A DNA stretch of 64,000 nucleotides from Halosolutus gelatinilyticus. Lineage in GTDB: Archaea; Halobacteriota; Halobacteria; Halobacteriales; Natrialbaceae. Under the pieces are notes generated by a model that was given only the letters and a program-made list of their open reading frames with translations, had not been told where the DNA came from and did no database searches. Position numbers and translations under genes: made by a program. This document shows, one piece after another, positions 50,835 to 59,631 of the stretch. Each line of letters begins with the position of its first letter. The stretch's first letter is position 1. The stretch spans positions 2,108,001-2,172,000 of the forward strand of contig NZ_CP095491.1 in assembly GCF_023028105.1 (NCBI RefSeq), given 5' to 3'.

Positions 50835-51799
50835 TGGCAACGGACAACACCGATCCGACGGCAGAGTTCCGGAAAAACCAGTCGTGGCTCTTCGATACGA
50901 CCGCGGGGGCCTACCTCCGGAAGACGGTTGTCGGTCTGGTCTCGATCATCGCCTTCCTGTACATCCTCTTTCCGCTGTACTGGATGGCCGTCACGGCGTT
51001 CAAGACGACCAGAGAGATCCAGCAGACGCCGCCGACGCTGTTCCCCGAGTCCCCTTCGTTCGAGGGGTTCCGTCAGGTCATCGAATCGTCGCTGCAGACG
51101 GGCGGCTACGCCGGCGTCGTCGAGAGCATTTTCGGGATCACCGTCTCGTCCGCGATCAACCTCGACGTCTTGGGGATCGTCTTCAACAGCCTGAAAGTCT
51201 CGATCGGCGCGGGGCTGATCGCCGTCGTTCTGGGAACGATCGCGTCCTACGTCCTCTCTCGACGCGACTTCCGCGGGAAGAACGCGTTGATGAGCATCCT
51301 CCTGGCGTCGCTGATGTTCCCCGGGACCGCGATCATGGTCCCCGAGTGGGAACTGATCAATACCCTCAATCTCTATAACACCCACACCTCGCTGATCTTC
51401 ATCTACGGGGCGATGACGGCGCCGTTCGTCGTCTGGCTCATGAAGGGATTCTTCGACGAGTTCCCGGATTCGATCATCGAGGCCTCTCGCATCGACCAGT
51501 GTTCGTCCGTCGAGACGTTCTGGTACGTCATCGTCCCTATGGCGCGTAACTCCCTCATCGCGTCGTTCATCTTCGCCTTCCTGCTGGCGTGGAACGAACT
51601 GGTGTTCGCGCTGACGCTGCTAGATAACCAGAACTACACCGTTCCGCCGGGCCTGCTCACCTTCGTGCAGGGGTTCAACACGCAGTGGAACGTGGTCGCC
51701 GCGGCGTCGATCATCGTCTCTATCCCGGTATTGCTCGGACTGGCCTACATCCAGCGGTACTTCGTGCAGGGGCTGACCGGCGGCGCGATCAAAGGGTAA
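50834..51799 (+). CDS. Sugar ABC transporter permease (MalG-like)
   Basis: This 321-residue permease has an EAA loop (DSIIEASRIDQCSSVETFWY near residue 222) in which the usual AA is AS. An insertion of about 40 residues (IESSLQTGGYAGVVESIFG region) lies in the first periplasmic loop, compared with the permease at 31260. It pairs with the preceding permease. Confidence 0.88.
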   Translation: MATDNTDPTAEFRKNQSWLFDTTAGAYLRKTVVGLVSIIAFLYILFPLYWMAVTAFKTTREIQQTPPTLFPESPSFEGFRQVIESSLQTGGYAGVVESIFGITVSSAINLDVLGIVFNSLKVSIGAGLIAVVLGTIASYVLSRRDFRGKNALMSILLASLMFPGTAIMVPEWELINTLNLYNTHTSLIFIYGAMTAPFVVWLMKGFFDEFPDSIIEASRIDQCSSVETFWYVIVPMARNSLIASFIFAFLLAWNELVFALTLLDNQNYTVPPGLLTFVQGFNTQWNVVAAASIIVSIPVLLGLAYIQRYFVQGLTGGAIKG

Positions 51800-51859
51800 T
51801 CCGCCCGTTCTTCCGTTCAGACGCTACCTTTAATATCCGTTAGACGGTACCGATTTGCA

Positions 51860-53026
51860 ATGACACGCCTCGAGCTAGACGGTGTCACGAAAGTATTCGG
51901 CGATCCCGAGAAAGACGGCGTTGTCGCCGTCGACGACTTACACATCGAGGTTCCCGATGGAGACTTTCTCGTTTTACTGGGCCCCAGCGGCTGTGGAAAG
52001 ACGACCACGCTCCGCATGATCGGTGGTCTCGAGAATCCGACCGAAGGTGACGTCAAGTTCGACGGAATCGTCGTCAACGACGTCAAAGCGCGAAACCGGG
52101 ACGTCGCGATGGTGTTTCAGGACTTCGCGTTGTACCCGCACATGACGGTTCGGCAGAATCTCGGTTTCGGTCTCAAACGGGAGGACAACGGCATGAGCGA
52201 CGACGAAATCGAACAGCGGGTGACCGACGTCGCCGAAATGCTGGAGATCGATCAGTTGCTGAACAACAAACCCGGTCAACTCTCGGGGGGACAACAACAG
52301 CGCGTCGCACTCGGCCGGGCGATAATCCGCGAACCGCGCCTGTTCCTGTTCGACGAGCCGCTGGCCAACCTCGATGCACAGCTGCGAAAGACGATGCGAA
52401 CCGAGATCGACGAGCTCCAGTCGGAGGTGGGTATCACGTCCGCCTACGTGACGCACAACCAGGAGGAGGCGATGACCATCGCCGATCGGATCGCGATCCT
52501 CAACCACGGGGAACTGCAGCAACTCGGATCGCCGGACGCGGTGTTCAACGAACCGACGAACCTCTTCGTCGCGCAGTTCGTCGGCAGTCCGACTATGAAC
52601 GTCTTCACCGCGGCCGTCGACGAGCGCGAGGATGCCTACCGGATCGACATGGGCACCGCGACGTTCGATATCTCCAAGCGACTCGTCAACGCCGTCATTG
52701 AGACGGACGAGGTGCTCGTCGGATTCCGCCCGCAAGATCTCTACCGGAGTGGCAATCGGCGAATCGACGGACCGGAGTTCGACTCGGAGATCCGCGTCAT
52801 CGAACCGGTCGGCACCGAAGCGGTCGTTCACGGCGATTCGGACGCCGGCGACGTCACCGCGAAGATCGGCGGCTTCCACGAACTGTCGTCGGGCGACGGA
52901 CTCTCGCTGACGATCGCGCCCGAGCACATCTACCTGTTCGACGCGAACACCGAAGAACTCCTCAAGGGGCGACTCATCTCCGAGCGGGCCGACGACCAGA
53001 CGTCGGCCGACGGCGTCGAAGTCTGA
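51860..53026 (+). CDS. Sugar ABC transporter ATP-binding protein (MalK/UgpC type)
   Basis: This 388-residue ATPase has Walker A GPSGCGKTTT, Q-loop VFQDFALYPH, signature LSGGQQQR, Walker B LFLFDEPLANLD and the H-loop YVTHNQEEAM, in which the common Asp-Gln is Asn-Gln. It carries a TOBE-like C-terminal domain (VGFRPQDLYRSG). It completes the transporter begun at 48448. It has a TATA-like TACCTTTAATATC box (51826-51838) of its own, about 22-34 bases before the ATG. Confidence 0.92.
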   Translation: MTRLELDGVTKVFGDPEKDGVVAVDDLHIEVPDGDFLVLLGPSGCGKTTTLRMIGGLENPTEGDVKFDGIVVNDVKARNRDVAMVFQDFALYPHMTVRQNLGFGLKREDNGMSDDEIEQRVTDVAEMLEIDQLLNNKPGQLSGGQQQRVALGRAIIREPRLFLFDEPLANLDAQLRKTMRTEIDELQSEVGITSAYVTHNQEEAMTIADRIAILNHGELQQLGSPDAVFNEPTNLFVAQFVGSPTMNVFTAAVDEREDAYRIDMGTATFDISKRLVNAVIETDEVLVGFRPQDLYRSGNRRIDGPEFDSEIRVIEPVGTEAVVHGDSDAGDVTAKIGGFHELSSGDGLSLTIAPEHIYLFDANTEELLKGRLISERADDQTSADGVEV

Positions 53027-53147
53027 TTCGAGGTTCACCGGCTGATTGGGCGCCGATACGACCGAACGCAGAACCCCATCTGATCCGGAGAGCGCGAGCT
53101 AAAATATACATATGATGATTTTTGATCAAACAAGCACCGTTTACCCA

Positions 53148-53157
53148 AAATTATTAA
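53148..53157 (+). promoter_or_regulatory. TATA-like box of the zinc alcohol dehydrogenase gene
   Basis: AAATTATTAA, preceded by ACCCA as a possible BRE, is centred 26-27 bases before ATG 53180. This decides for 53180 over the in-frame ATG 53213 as a leaderless start. A TTTGATCAAA palindrome lies at 53121-53130. Confidence 0.5.
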
Positions 53158-53179
53158 GCCGAGTACCGACATGCTCTGA

Positions 53180-54244
53180 ATGAGTCACGGAGGCTCAGTT
53201 CCAATCGTAATTATGAAAGCAATTGTTCAGACGGGCCCCCGCTCCGTCGAGACACAGGAACGAGAGCGACCCGAACCGAAGTCGAACGAAGTGCTCGTCA
53301 AGGTCCGTACGGCCGGTCTGTGTGGGAGCGATGCCCACGCGTACAAGTACGACGGCGGCTACGAGTGGATTCCGATTCCCCGGATCATGGGACACGAGTA
53401 CGCCGGCGAGGTCGTCGCGATCGGCGACGACGTCGAGACGTTCTCCGAGGGCGACAAGATCGTCGAGGAGCCGATCCACGACTGTGGACACTGTTTCCAG
53501 TGCAAGAACGGCCAATCCAACGTCTGCCAGAACTTCTCGATCACCGGCATGCATCGCGACGGCGCCTACGCGGAGTACGTCACCGTCGAACCGCACCACC
53601 TCCACGCCGTCCCGGAGAACGTTCCGTTTCGACACGCCGCGATCACCGAACCGACGAGCATCGCCACCCGCGCCGTCCTCGACCAATCGGTAACGTCACC
53701 GGGCGACAACGTCCTCGTCGAGGGGCCGGGCCCGATCGGCGTTCTCGTCGCGGCCGTCGCGGACTCGCTGGGGGCGAACGTCGTCGTCTCCGGTCTCGAG
53801 CGAGACGCGCGCTATCGGCTCCCGTTGCTCGAGGAACTCGGCATCGACACGATCAACGTTCAGAGCGAAGACCTCGAGGCGCGCACCGAATCCGTCACCG
53901 GCGGGACCGGGTTCGACGTCGTGTTCGACTCGACCGGGCACCACACCGGCATCGGGACCGCCGTCGAGTACGTCCGCAAGGGCGGCCAGGTGGTCGTCGT
54001 CGGAATTCCGAACGACACCAGCGAGGTCACGCTCACGTCGGTCGTCCGCGGGGAGATCGAGCTCAACACCTCCTACGGGTCGACGTGGACCAACTTCGAG
54101 CAGGCGCTCCGGCTCATGGAGCGCGGCGAGATCGCCGTCGATCGGATCCTCGATACGTCGTTCAGTGCGAATGAGCCGGCGTCCGCGTTCGAGGCGTTTC
54201 TCGACTCCGAGACCTGTAAACCGGTGTTCCAGTTCGCGGAGTGA
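53180..54244 (+). CDS. Zinc-dependent alcohol/polyol dehydrogenase (MDR family)
   Basis: This 354-residue medium-chain dehydrogenase of the sorbitol/threonine dehydrogenase type has the catalytic zinc in AGLCGSDAH and MGHEYAGEV, and the four-Cys structural zinc in CGHCFQCKNGQSNVC. The Rossmann motif is VEGPGPIGVLVAAVADS. It starts at ATG 53180 by its promoter; homologues usually start at MKAIVQTG (53213). It could oxidise L-rhamnose, a deoxy-keto acid such as L-2-keto-3-deoxyrhamnonate, or a polyol. It follows the ABC transporter by 153 bases on the same strand. Confidence 0.87.
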   Translation: MSHGGSVPIVIMKAIVQTGPRSVETQERERPEPKSNEVLVKVRTAGLCGSDAHAYKYDGGYEWIPIPRIMGHEYAGEVVAIGDDVETFSEGDKIVEEPIHDCGHCFQCKNGQSNVCQNFSITGMHRDGAYAEYVTVEPHHLHAVPENVPFRHAAITEPTSIATRAVLDQSVTSPGDNVLVEGPGPIGVLVAAVADSLGANVVVSGLERDARYRLPLLEELGIDTINVQSEDLEARTESVTGGTGFDVVFDSTGHHTGIGTAVEYVRKGGQVVVVGIPNDTSEVTLTSVVRGEIELNTSYGSTWTNFEQALRLMERGEIAVDRILDTSFSANEPASAFEAFLDSETCKPVFQFAE

Positions 54245-54446
54245 ATCCGCCGAGGATTGGACCGATCGTCGCCGAGAGGTGTGGCGGATCTCGGACGGTG
54301 TCGATAGCGATCGCCCCGGCCGTACGTGACGATCGATTTGAGACTAATGTCTGTTTATGAGCCAATGCGTGTTCGCGCAATTCCGATACATCGGTGGGTG
54401 CTGTGAGTGGCAGCGGCGTAGGGCTATGTCCGGCGGTTGCTGCCGA

Positions 54447-54845
54447 TTAGACGTCGTTTCGAACGCCCAGTTCGACCGTCACGGCGGTGACGCGAGCGTT
54501 GGCCGCCTGCAGCGTCGCCGTGCCGCCGTTGAAGTCCGCGGAGATCAGTTGCCAGCCCGTCGTTCGGATCCCGGTGCCGGAGTCGATCGTCGCTGCGTCG
54601 GTGGGCTCGGTCCGCCGTTCCGACGGATCCGACAGCGCGAGGCGAACGGCGCCGGCGTTCGCATCGTCGATCGGACCGAGACGCGCTGTCACCCGTCCGT
54701 AGAGAGGCGTCGCGGCCGTCGCCCGTCGGATCGGAAGCGTCGTCGGCGTGTCGGTGAACTCGTCGGCGTCGCGCACGACCGGAGCCTCTTCCTGAAGGCC
54801 GGTCGTGTCCACCGTGACCGCGTGAGCGACGGGATTGTTCGTCAT
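54447..54845 (-). CDS. Small beta-sandwich-like protein coupled to the BNR-4 gene
   Basis: This 132-residue protein has an ATG that overlaps the stop of the upstream BNR-4 gene (ATGA, 54842-54845), so it is translationally coupled. Its middle, LPIRRATAATPLYGRVTARL, parallels LALTETTVPATPAYARATVAL in the last domain of the BNR-4 protein. Its end, TAVTVELGVRNDV, parallels the end of that protein. It looks like a separate copy of that C-terminal domain. No signal peptide is visible, so export would need the BNR-4 partner. Confidence 0.6.
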   Translation of the reverse strand: MTNNPVAHAVTVDTTGLQEEAPVVRDADEFTDTPTTLPIRRATAATPLYGRVTARLGPIDDANAGAVRLALSDPSERRTEPTDAATIDSGTGIRTTGWQLISADFNGGTATLQAANARVTAVTVELGVRNDV

Positions 54846-56704
54846 CGCGACTCGCCTCCATGCGGTGCGACCGCATCGTCGCCGCCCGTCGGATCGTGAT
54901 ACCCGATCTCGAGGACCGTTTCGGAGACGATGGCTCCCTCGTCGCCATCCGGCGTGGCGCGTAGCTGGACGGTGACGAATCCCGCGCGGAACGCCTGCGG
55001 GACTTTCGTCCAGTGGGTGGTCCCATCGCCGACGATCTCCACCGGGTCGCCGTACGTGGTGCCGTGCGCTCCCTGTATCTTCACCCTAGCCTCGACGGTG
55101 GCACCGCTCGACTCGTCCAGTGCGACGGTCGCCCGTGCGTACGCCGGCGTCGCCGGGACGGTCGTCTCCGTGAGCGCGAGCGCCGTGTTCGTCTCCTCGA
55201 ACGACGTGCTCGCGACCGAAATCGGCGGACCGACGGCCTCGGTGGACGCGTACACCGCCAGTTCGTCCGGCTCCTCCGAGAGGTCGATTGTCCGCTGCGA
55301 TCGGTTCAGGCGCTCGAGGTCGACGTCGGTGATCCCCACCAGCGAGTGGGCGCTCCACGGAACGTCGCCGACGTTCTGCTGGTGATCGACGTAGCTGAGA
55401 ACGCGGTCCGCTCGCCACCGTGCGGGGTCGATGTGAACGTCGCTCCAGGTCATGTTCCGCTTGTAGAGGACCGACGTCCGCCACTCGCCGTCGATCTTTT
55501 CGACGAGCAGCGGCCAGCTTCCGTGCTCGAAGTCTCGAGTGAGGATGTGAACGTCGCCGTCTTCGTCGACGACGATTCCCATCCGACCGATCGGCGACGC
55601 GACCACGCCGGGACCGCCGAGGTCGATGTCCGTCGTTCGGTTCGTCGCCGATTCGATCACCCACTCGCCGTCGTCGAGGTACGCGTGGAACACCTGAGTG
55701 TGGCCGTTCTCGTCGTCGCGGTAGTAGGTGACGTGTGGGGCGCCGGTTCGCGGATCGTAACTCGCCCAGCCCTGATTGATGAAGTTGCTGCCGGGTTCGA
55801 TCGGGTCGACGATCTCCGCCTCCCCGAACGTGATGGGGAGCGTGTACGGTGTCCCGTCGCTGCGCTCCCAGGTTTTGCCACCGTCGGCGCTTCGCGCGTA
55901 CGAGAGATCGACGTTGGTCTGGACGTTCCAGGTCTCACGCCAGTTGAAGAAGTAGTGGAGCATCCCGTCTTCGGACTGGACGAGGTTCCACATGTACGAG
56001 TTGTGTTCTCCCTCGCCGTCGATGAGCGGATGCTGGAGCGGCTCCCAAGCCTCTGTGTCTGGGTCCCAGCGGTTTAGCATCCAGTTGCCGGCGCCGGACA
56101 TTCCCTCGCGGTATCCCGCCAGTAGCGTCCCGTCGATTAGCCGCGTGAACTCGAGATAGGTGACGCTCGACTCGTTCTGTCCGGTCATTCCGACGCGCTC
56201 CTCACCGAACGATCGTACGTCCTCGGGATTCGTGCTCTGACGCCACCGTATCTCAGAGTCACGCGTGTTGTAATTGAGGAACACGTGTCCGTCGGGACCG
56301 ACCCCGATGCCCGGCGTCCAGTGGCCGTCTCGAACGTCGATCTCGACGTCGAGATCGGTTTGCACCCACTCGCCGTCCGGAAGGTCGCGGGCGGCGACCA
56401 CGAGGCTCCCCTCCTGGGTCCAGTAAGCGTAGTACTGGCGGTCGTTGTACGTCGTCAGCCGGGGCTGGAACGGCGGCGTATCGGTCTGCGCATTGCCCAG
56501 ACCGTTCTCGGCGAGGTCGTAGCGCTCGAGGGCGTCGGGGCGGCTGCGGTCACGACCACCGGCGGCATTCCGTCCCGCCGTGGCGTTTCCGAACAGGCTC
56601 GCCACGCCGAATACACTGCTCGTCGCGAGAACCATCCGCCGTCCGATCGAGCCCGATACCTCCGCGTTCGACTCATTATCGTGTCGGTTGGTGTCTATTG
56701 CCAT
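54842..56704 (-). CDS. Tat-exported BNR-4 repeat protein, candidate ulvan-type polysaccharide lyase
   Basis: This 620-residue protein has a twin-Arg signal (IGRRMVLATSSVFGVASLFG, about residues 20-39). It is followed by a beta-propeller of the BNR-4 type: YYAYWTQEGSLVVAARDL, GHWTPGIGVGPDGHVFLNYN, SADGGKTWERSDG and NFINQGWASYDPRTG. The C-terminal 120 residues form a separate beta-sandwich-like domain. This propeller family includes ulvan lyases of PL24/PL25; conserved EHNSYMWN, WSDVHID and several Arg and Tyr residues could serve as catalytic residues. ATG 56704 is chosen because it begins the signal peptide. It is divergent from the rhamnonate dehydratase-like gene. Sialidase-like hydrolase activity is an alternative. 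Confidence 0.72.
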   Translation of the reverse strand: MAIDTNRHDNESNAEVSGSIGRRMVLATSSVFGVASLFGNATAGRNAAGGRDRSRPDALERYDLAENGLGNAQTDTPPFQPRLTTYNDRQYYAYWTQEGSLVVAARDLPDGEWVQTDLDVEIDVRDGHWTPGIGVGPDGHVFLNYNTRDSEIRWRQSTNPEDVRSFGEERVGMTGQNESSVTYLEFTRLIDGTLLAGYREGMSGAGNWMLNRWDPDTEAWEPLQHPLIDGEGEHNSYMWNLVQSEDGMLHYFFNWRETWNVQTNVDLSYARSADGGKTWERSDGTPYTLPITFGEAEIVDPIEPGSNFINQGWASYDPRTGAPHVTYYRDDENGHTQVFHAYLDDGEWVIESATNRTTDIDLGGPGVVASPIGRMGIVVDEDGDVHILTRDFEHGSWPLLVEKIDGEWRTSVLYKRNMTWSDVHIDPARWRADRVLSYVDHQQNVGDVPWSAHSLVGITDVDLERLNRSQRTIDLSEEPDELAVYASTEAVGPPISVASTSFEETNTALALTETTVPATPAYARATVALDESSGATVEARVKIQGAHGTTYGDPVEIVGDGTTHWTKVPQAFRAGFVTVQLRATPDGDEGAIVSETVLEIGYHDPTGGDDAVAPHGGESR

Positions 56705-57022
56705 TGTTGATTCGATGGAACAGGCGCCGTTCGAGAGCAGAGTTACGGAGCGCCGCGCGCCGCTGTCGAAACGCCGTCTCGACGGTTCGACGAGCGTACG
56801 CAGCGCATCCCGCAGACTACTAGACCTGTATCCAGACCGAACTTTCAATAAGGAACGTAATAACTCTTAGGCCGACAGTCGATCGATATTGATACACCGT
56901 CTCCAGCACTTATTCCGCCGGTGGTATCGACCGCGACGCGATTCGCCCGCGGCGACGCTTCGATCAGTGAAAAAGATTTTATCGTTGCCGAGAGGAGTCA
57001 GCGTGTACACGGACGAAATACG
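56705..57022. other. Divergent intergenic region, BNR-4 protein and dehydratase
   Basis: Plus-strand A+T-rich AAAAAGATTTTATC (56970-56983) can serve the dehydratase with a short leader. The A+T-rich stretch near 56845-56868 may serve the BNR-4 gene. I see no strong palindrome and no further gene. Confidence 0.4.
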
Positions 57023-58234
57023 ATGGAGATCACAAACATATCTGCGACGAAAGTGAGTACCGAATCCTGGGGCGAGTTCGTCGAGTTCCCGCTCGTCACC
57101 GTCATGAGCAAGTACGACGAGTACAACAACGCAGACGGCGACAACCCGCAGGCCCGGCGGAAGTGGATGGGACCGGTCGGCGACGTCGTCGTTGAGGTCG
57201 AGACCGACGCGGGGATCACCGGCGTCGGCCACGGCAACTGGGCGACCGGCGCGATCGCTACGATCGTCGACGAGACGCTGTCGAAACTCGTCGTCGGCGA
57301 GGATCCCCGCGAGCGCGAGAAGCTCTGGGACATGATGTACCGCGCGACGATCCCGTTCGGCCGGAAAGGCGCCGCGATCGAGGCGATCAGCGCCGTCGAC
57401 CTGGCGCTGTGGGACATCGCGGGCAAGGAGGCCGACAAACCGGTCTACGAACTGCTCGGCGGGCCCGTAGACGACGAGATCCCCTGTTACGCGAGCAACC
57501 TCCACCCGGTCGATCACGACACGCTAGCCGAGGAAGCCATCGACTACGCCGAGAAGGGCTTCGACGCGATGAAACTCCGCTTCCGGTACGGGCCGGAGGC
57601 CGGCCGCAAGGGGATGGAAGAAAACGAGAGGATCGTCCGGACGGTCCGCGACGCGGTCGGCGACGAACTCGAAATCGCCGGCGACGCCTACATGGGCTGG
57701 AGCGTCAAGTACGCCAAGAGGATGGTCGAGCGTCTGGAGCCCTACGATATGGCGTGGGTCGAGGAGCCGGTCATCCCCGACGACATCGACGGCTACGCAG
57801 AAGTCCGCGAGGCGGCGCCGATGCCGATCTCCGGCGGCGAACACGAGTTCACCCGCTGGGGCCACAAGGAACTGCTCGAACGGGAGGCCGTCGACATCCT
57901 GCAGCCTGACGTCCACCGCTGTGGCGGCCTGACCGAACTCCTGAAGATCGACGCGATGGCCAGCGCCCACGACGTTCCGGTGATCCCGCACACTGGAACG
58001 AACCCGCACCTACACTTCATCGCGGCGTCGACGAACTCGCCGATGGCCGAGTACTTCCCGATCCCCGAGTGGTACAGGGAGCGCCAGGCCGAGCAGGACA
58101 AGGACTCGACGTACGCGGACGCCATCTACCAGAACCCGCCGAACGCCGAGAACGGCACACTCCAGCTGCCCGAGGGCGTGGGCCTGAGTGCCGAACTCAA
58201 CCAGGATGCCCTGGATCATTTCGCCGTCGAATAA
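57023..58234 (+). CDS. L-rhamnonate dehydratase-like enolase-superfamily enzyme
   Basis: This 403-residue enolase-superfamily protein has an N-terminal capping domain with TVMSKYDEYNNADG, like the MSKY segment of E. coli rhamnonate dehydratase. A (beta/alpha)7beta barrel follows, with AGDAYMGWSV and WVEEPVIPDD (metal ligands), SGGEHEFTRWG, ILQPDVHRCGGLTELLKI and the late His in VIPHTGTNPHLHF. The C-terminal GVGLSAELNQD also matches. It should dehydrate L-rhamnonate (or a close acid sugar such as L-mannonate) to the 2-keto-3-deoxy acid. The next gene starts two bases after its stop. Confidence 0.83.
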   Translation: MEITNISATKVSTESWGEFVEFPLVTVMSKYDEYNNADGDNPQARRKWMGPVGDVVVEVETDAGITGVGHGNWATGAIATIVDETLSKLVVGEDPREREKLWDMMYRATIPFGRKGAAIEAISAVDLALWDIAGKEADKPVYELLGGPVDDEIPCYASNLHPVDHDTLAEEAIDYAEKGFDAMKLRFRYGPEAGRKGMEENERIVRTVRDAVGDELEIAGDAYMGWSVKYAKRMVERLEPYDMAWVEEPVIPDDIDGYAEVREAAPMPISGGEHEFTRWGHKELLEREAVDILQPDVHRCGGLTELLKIDAMASAHDVPVIPHTGTNPHLHFIAASTNSPMAEYFPIPEWYRERQAEQDKDSTYADAIYQNPPNAENGTLQLPEGVGLSAELNQDALDHFAVE

Positions 58235-58236
58235 CC

Positions 58237-59268
58237 ATGCCGGAGATTAGCTTCGAGTATAACATCCCCGTCTTCGCGGGTGCTCCCGATCCGGGCGACG
58301 ACGAGCCGGTGCACCGGGATACGCCCGCGTACGAGGCGCTGGACTGGGAGACGACCCGAGCGGGGATCGAGAAGGCCGAGGAACTCGGCTTCGACGCCGT
58401 CTGGGCTCCCGATCACCTCATGCTCGGTCGCGACTACGCCGAGTACGAGTGTTGGACGCTGTTGTCGGCGATCGCCGGCTTCACGGACGATATCAACGTC
58501 GGTTCGCTCGTCCTCTGTAACGACTATCGCAACCCCGCACTCGTCGCGAAGATGGCGGCGACGCTGGACGTGATCTCGGAGGGCCGGCTCGAGCTCGGAC
58601 TCGGTGCGGGGTGGCACGAACCCGAGTACGACGCCTACGGCTGGGAGTACCGCGACGGGTTCGAGCGGCTGATGCGCCTGGACGAGTCGATCCGACTGAT
58701 GAAGCGGATGTGGGACGCCGACAGCGACGGTGCGAGCTTCGACGGCGACCACTATCAGATCGAAGACGCGTACTGCGCGCCCCAGCCGGTGCAGGATCCC
58801 CACCCGCCCATCCTCGTCGGCGGTCAGGGAGAGGAGGTGACGCTCAAGCTGGTCGCAAACCACGCGGACGTGTGGAACACGGACGTCTTCAACGGCGACG
58901 TCGAGACGCTGACCCACAAGATCGGCGTCATCGAGGAGCACTGCGAAACCGTCGGTCGGGATCCCGACGAGATCGAGTACTCCTGGGATGGCCACGTCAT
59001 CTGCACGCGCGACGAGGAGCAGTTCGATCGACTGGTCGACCTGATGACGCCCATCCAGTTCGAGGAGGAGTACCAGGATCAGGCGCCGATCGAAACCGAG
59101 GCGGACGCTCGCGAGTACTTCATCATGGGGACGCCCGAGGAGTGTGCCGAGGCGATCGAACGGCGGATCGACGCCGGCGTCACGAAGTTCCAGTGCTGGT
59201 TCGTCGACTTCCCGGATACGAGCGGCATGGAGCTGTTCGCCGACGAGGTTATCCCGGAGTTCTCGTAG
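58237..59268 (+). CDS. LLM-class (luciferase-like) F420/FMN oxidoreductase
   Basis: This 343-residue luciferase-like TIM barrel has FDAVWAPDHLMLG, GRLELGLGAGWHEPEYDAYGW and PHPPILVGGQGEEVTLKL. Its ATG lies two bases past the dehydratase stop, so it is almost certainly translated with it and serves the same pathway. An oxidation step of the sugar acid pathway (sugar, or 2-keto-3-deoxy acid) is possible. No such role is established for this family, so this is inference from coupling. Confidence 0.8.
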   Translation: MPEISFEYNIPVFAGAPDPGDDEPVHRDTPAYEALDWETTRAGIEKAEELGFDAVWAPDHLMLGRDYAEYECWTLLSAIAGFTDDINVGSLVLCNDYRNPALVAKMAATLDVISEGRLELGLGAGWHEPEYDAYGWEYRDGFERLMRLDESIRLMKRMWDADSDGASFDGDHYQIEDAYCAPQPVQDPHPPILVGGQGEEVTLKLVANHADVWNTDVFNGDVETLTHKIGVIEEHCETVGRDPDEIEYSWDGHVICTRDEEQFDRLVDLMTPIQFEEEYQDQAPIETEADAREYFIMGTPEECAEAIERRIDAGVTKFQCWFVDFPDTSGMELFADEVIPEFS

Positions 59269-59631
59269 CGGTTCGCGGCCCGGGCTTCGCTCGGTCTCCC
59301 GCTCGGCAAAATAGTAGTGAAATCATTCAACTAGGGGCGAAAAGTGTCGGCCATATCATGAGTCGATATTTATCCGTGTTTGTGAACGGTTCGCCTGCTC
59401 CGGTGTCAACGCCGGATACCGATGCGTTCGTTTTCGGCCGGTTCGGAGAGCGACGTGTCGGACAGCACGACGAACCCATACGTAACACCGACGGCGATAC
59501 GACGGCAGACGAATCGAACGCGATCGAAGAACGATCGGACGGATTACTCGATTGGCGACGAACACCGCTACCAATGGATCGCATCCGGCACTACCGGAAC
59601 GTTTTTCTCGCGGCGTGCGGACGTGTCTCAC
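59269..59631. other. Intergenic region before the sixth IclR
   Basis: I see no supported gene. A TTTTTCTCG box about 59603-59611 sits 20-30 bases before ATG 59632 and fits a leaderless IclR transcript. There is no good palindrome of the three recurrent classes here. Confidence 0.4.

Noticed and set aside
53189-53215. GGAGG at 53189 as a Shine-Dalgarno for ATG 53213 of the zinc dehydrogenase
   Set aside because: The spacing of about 20 bases is too long, and the TATA-like box positions transcription at ATG 53180.
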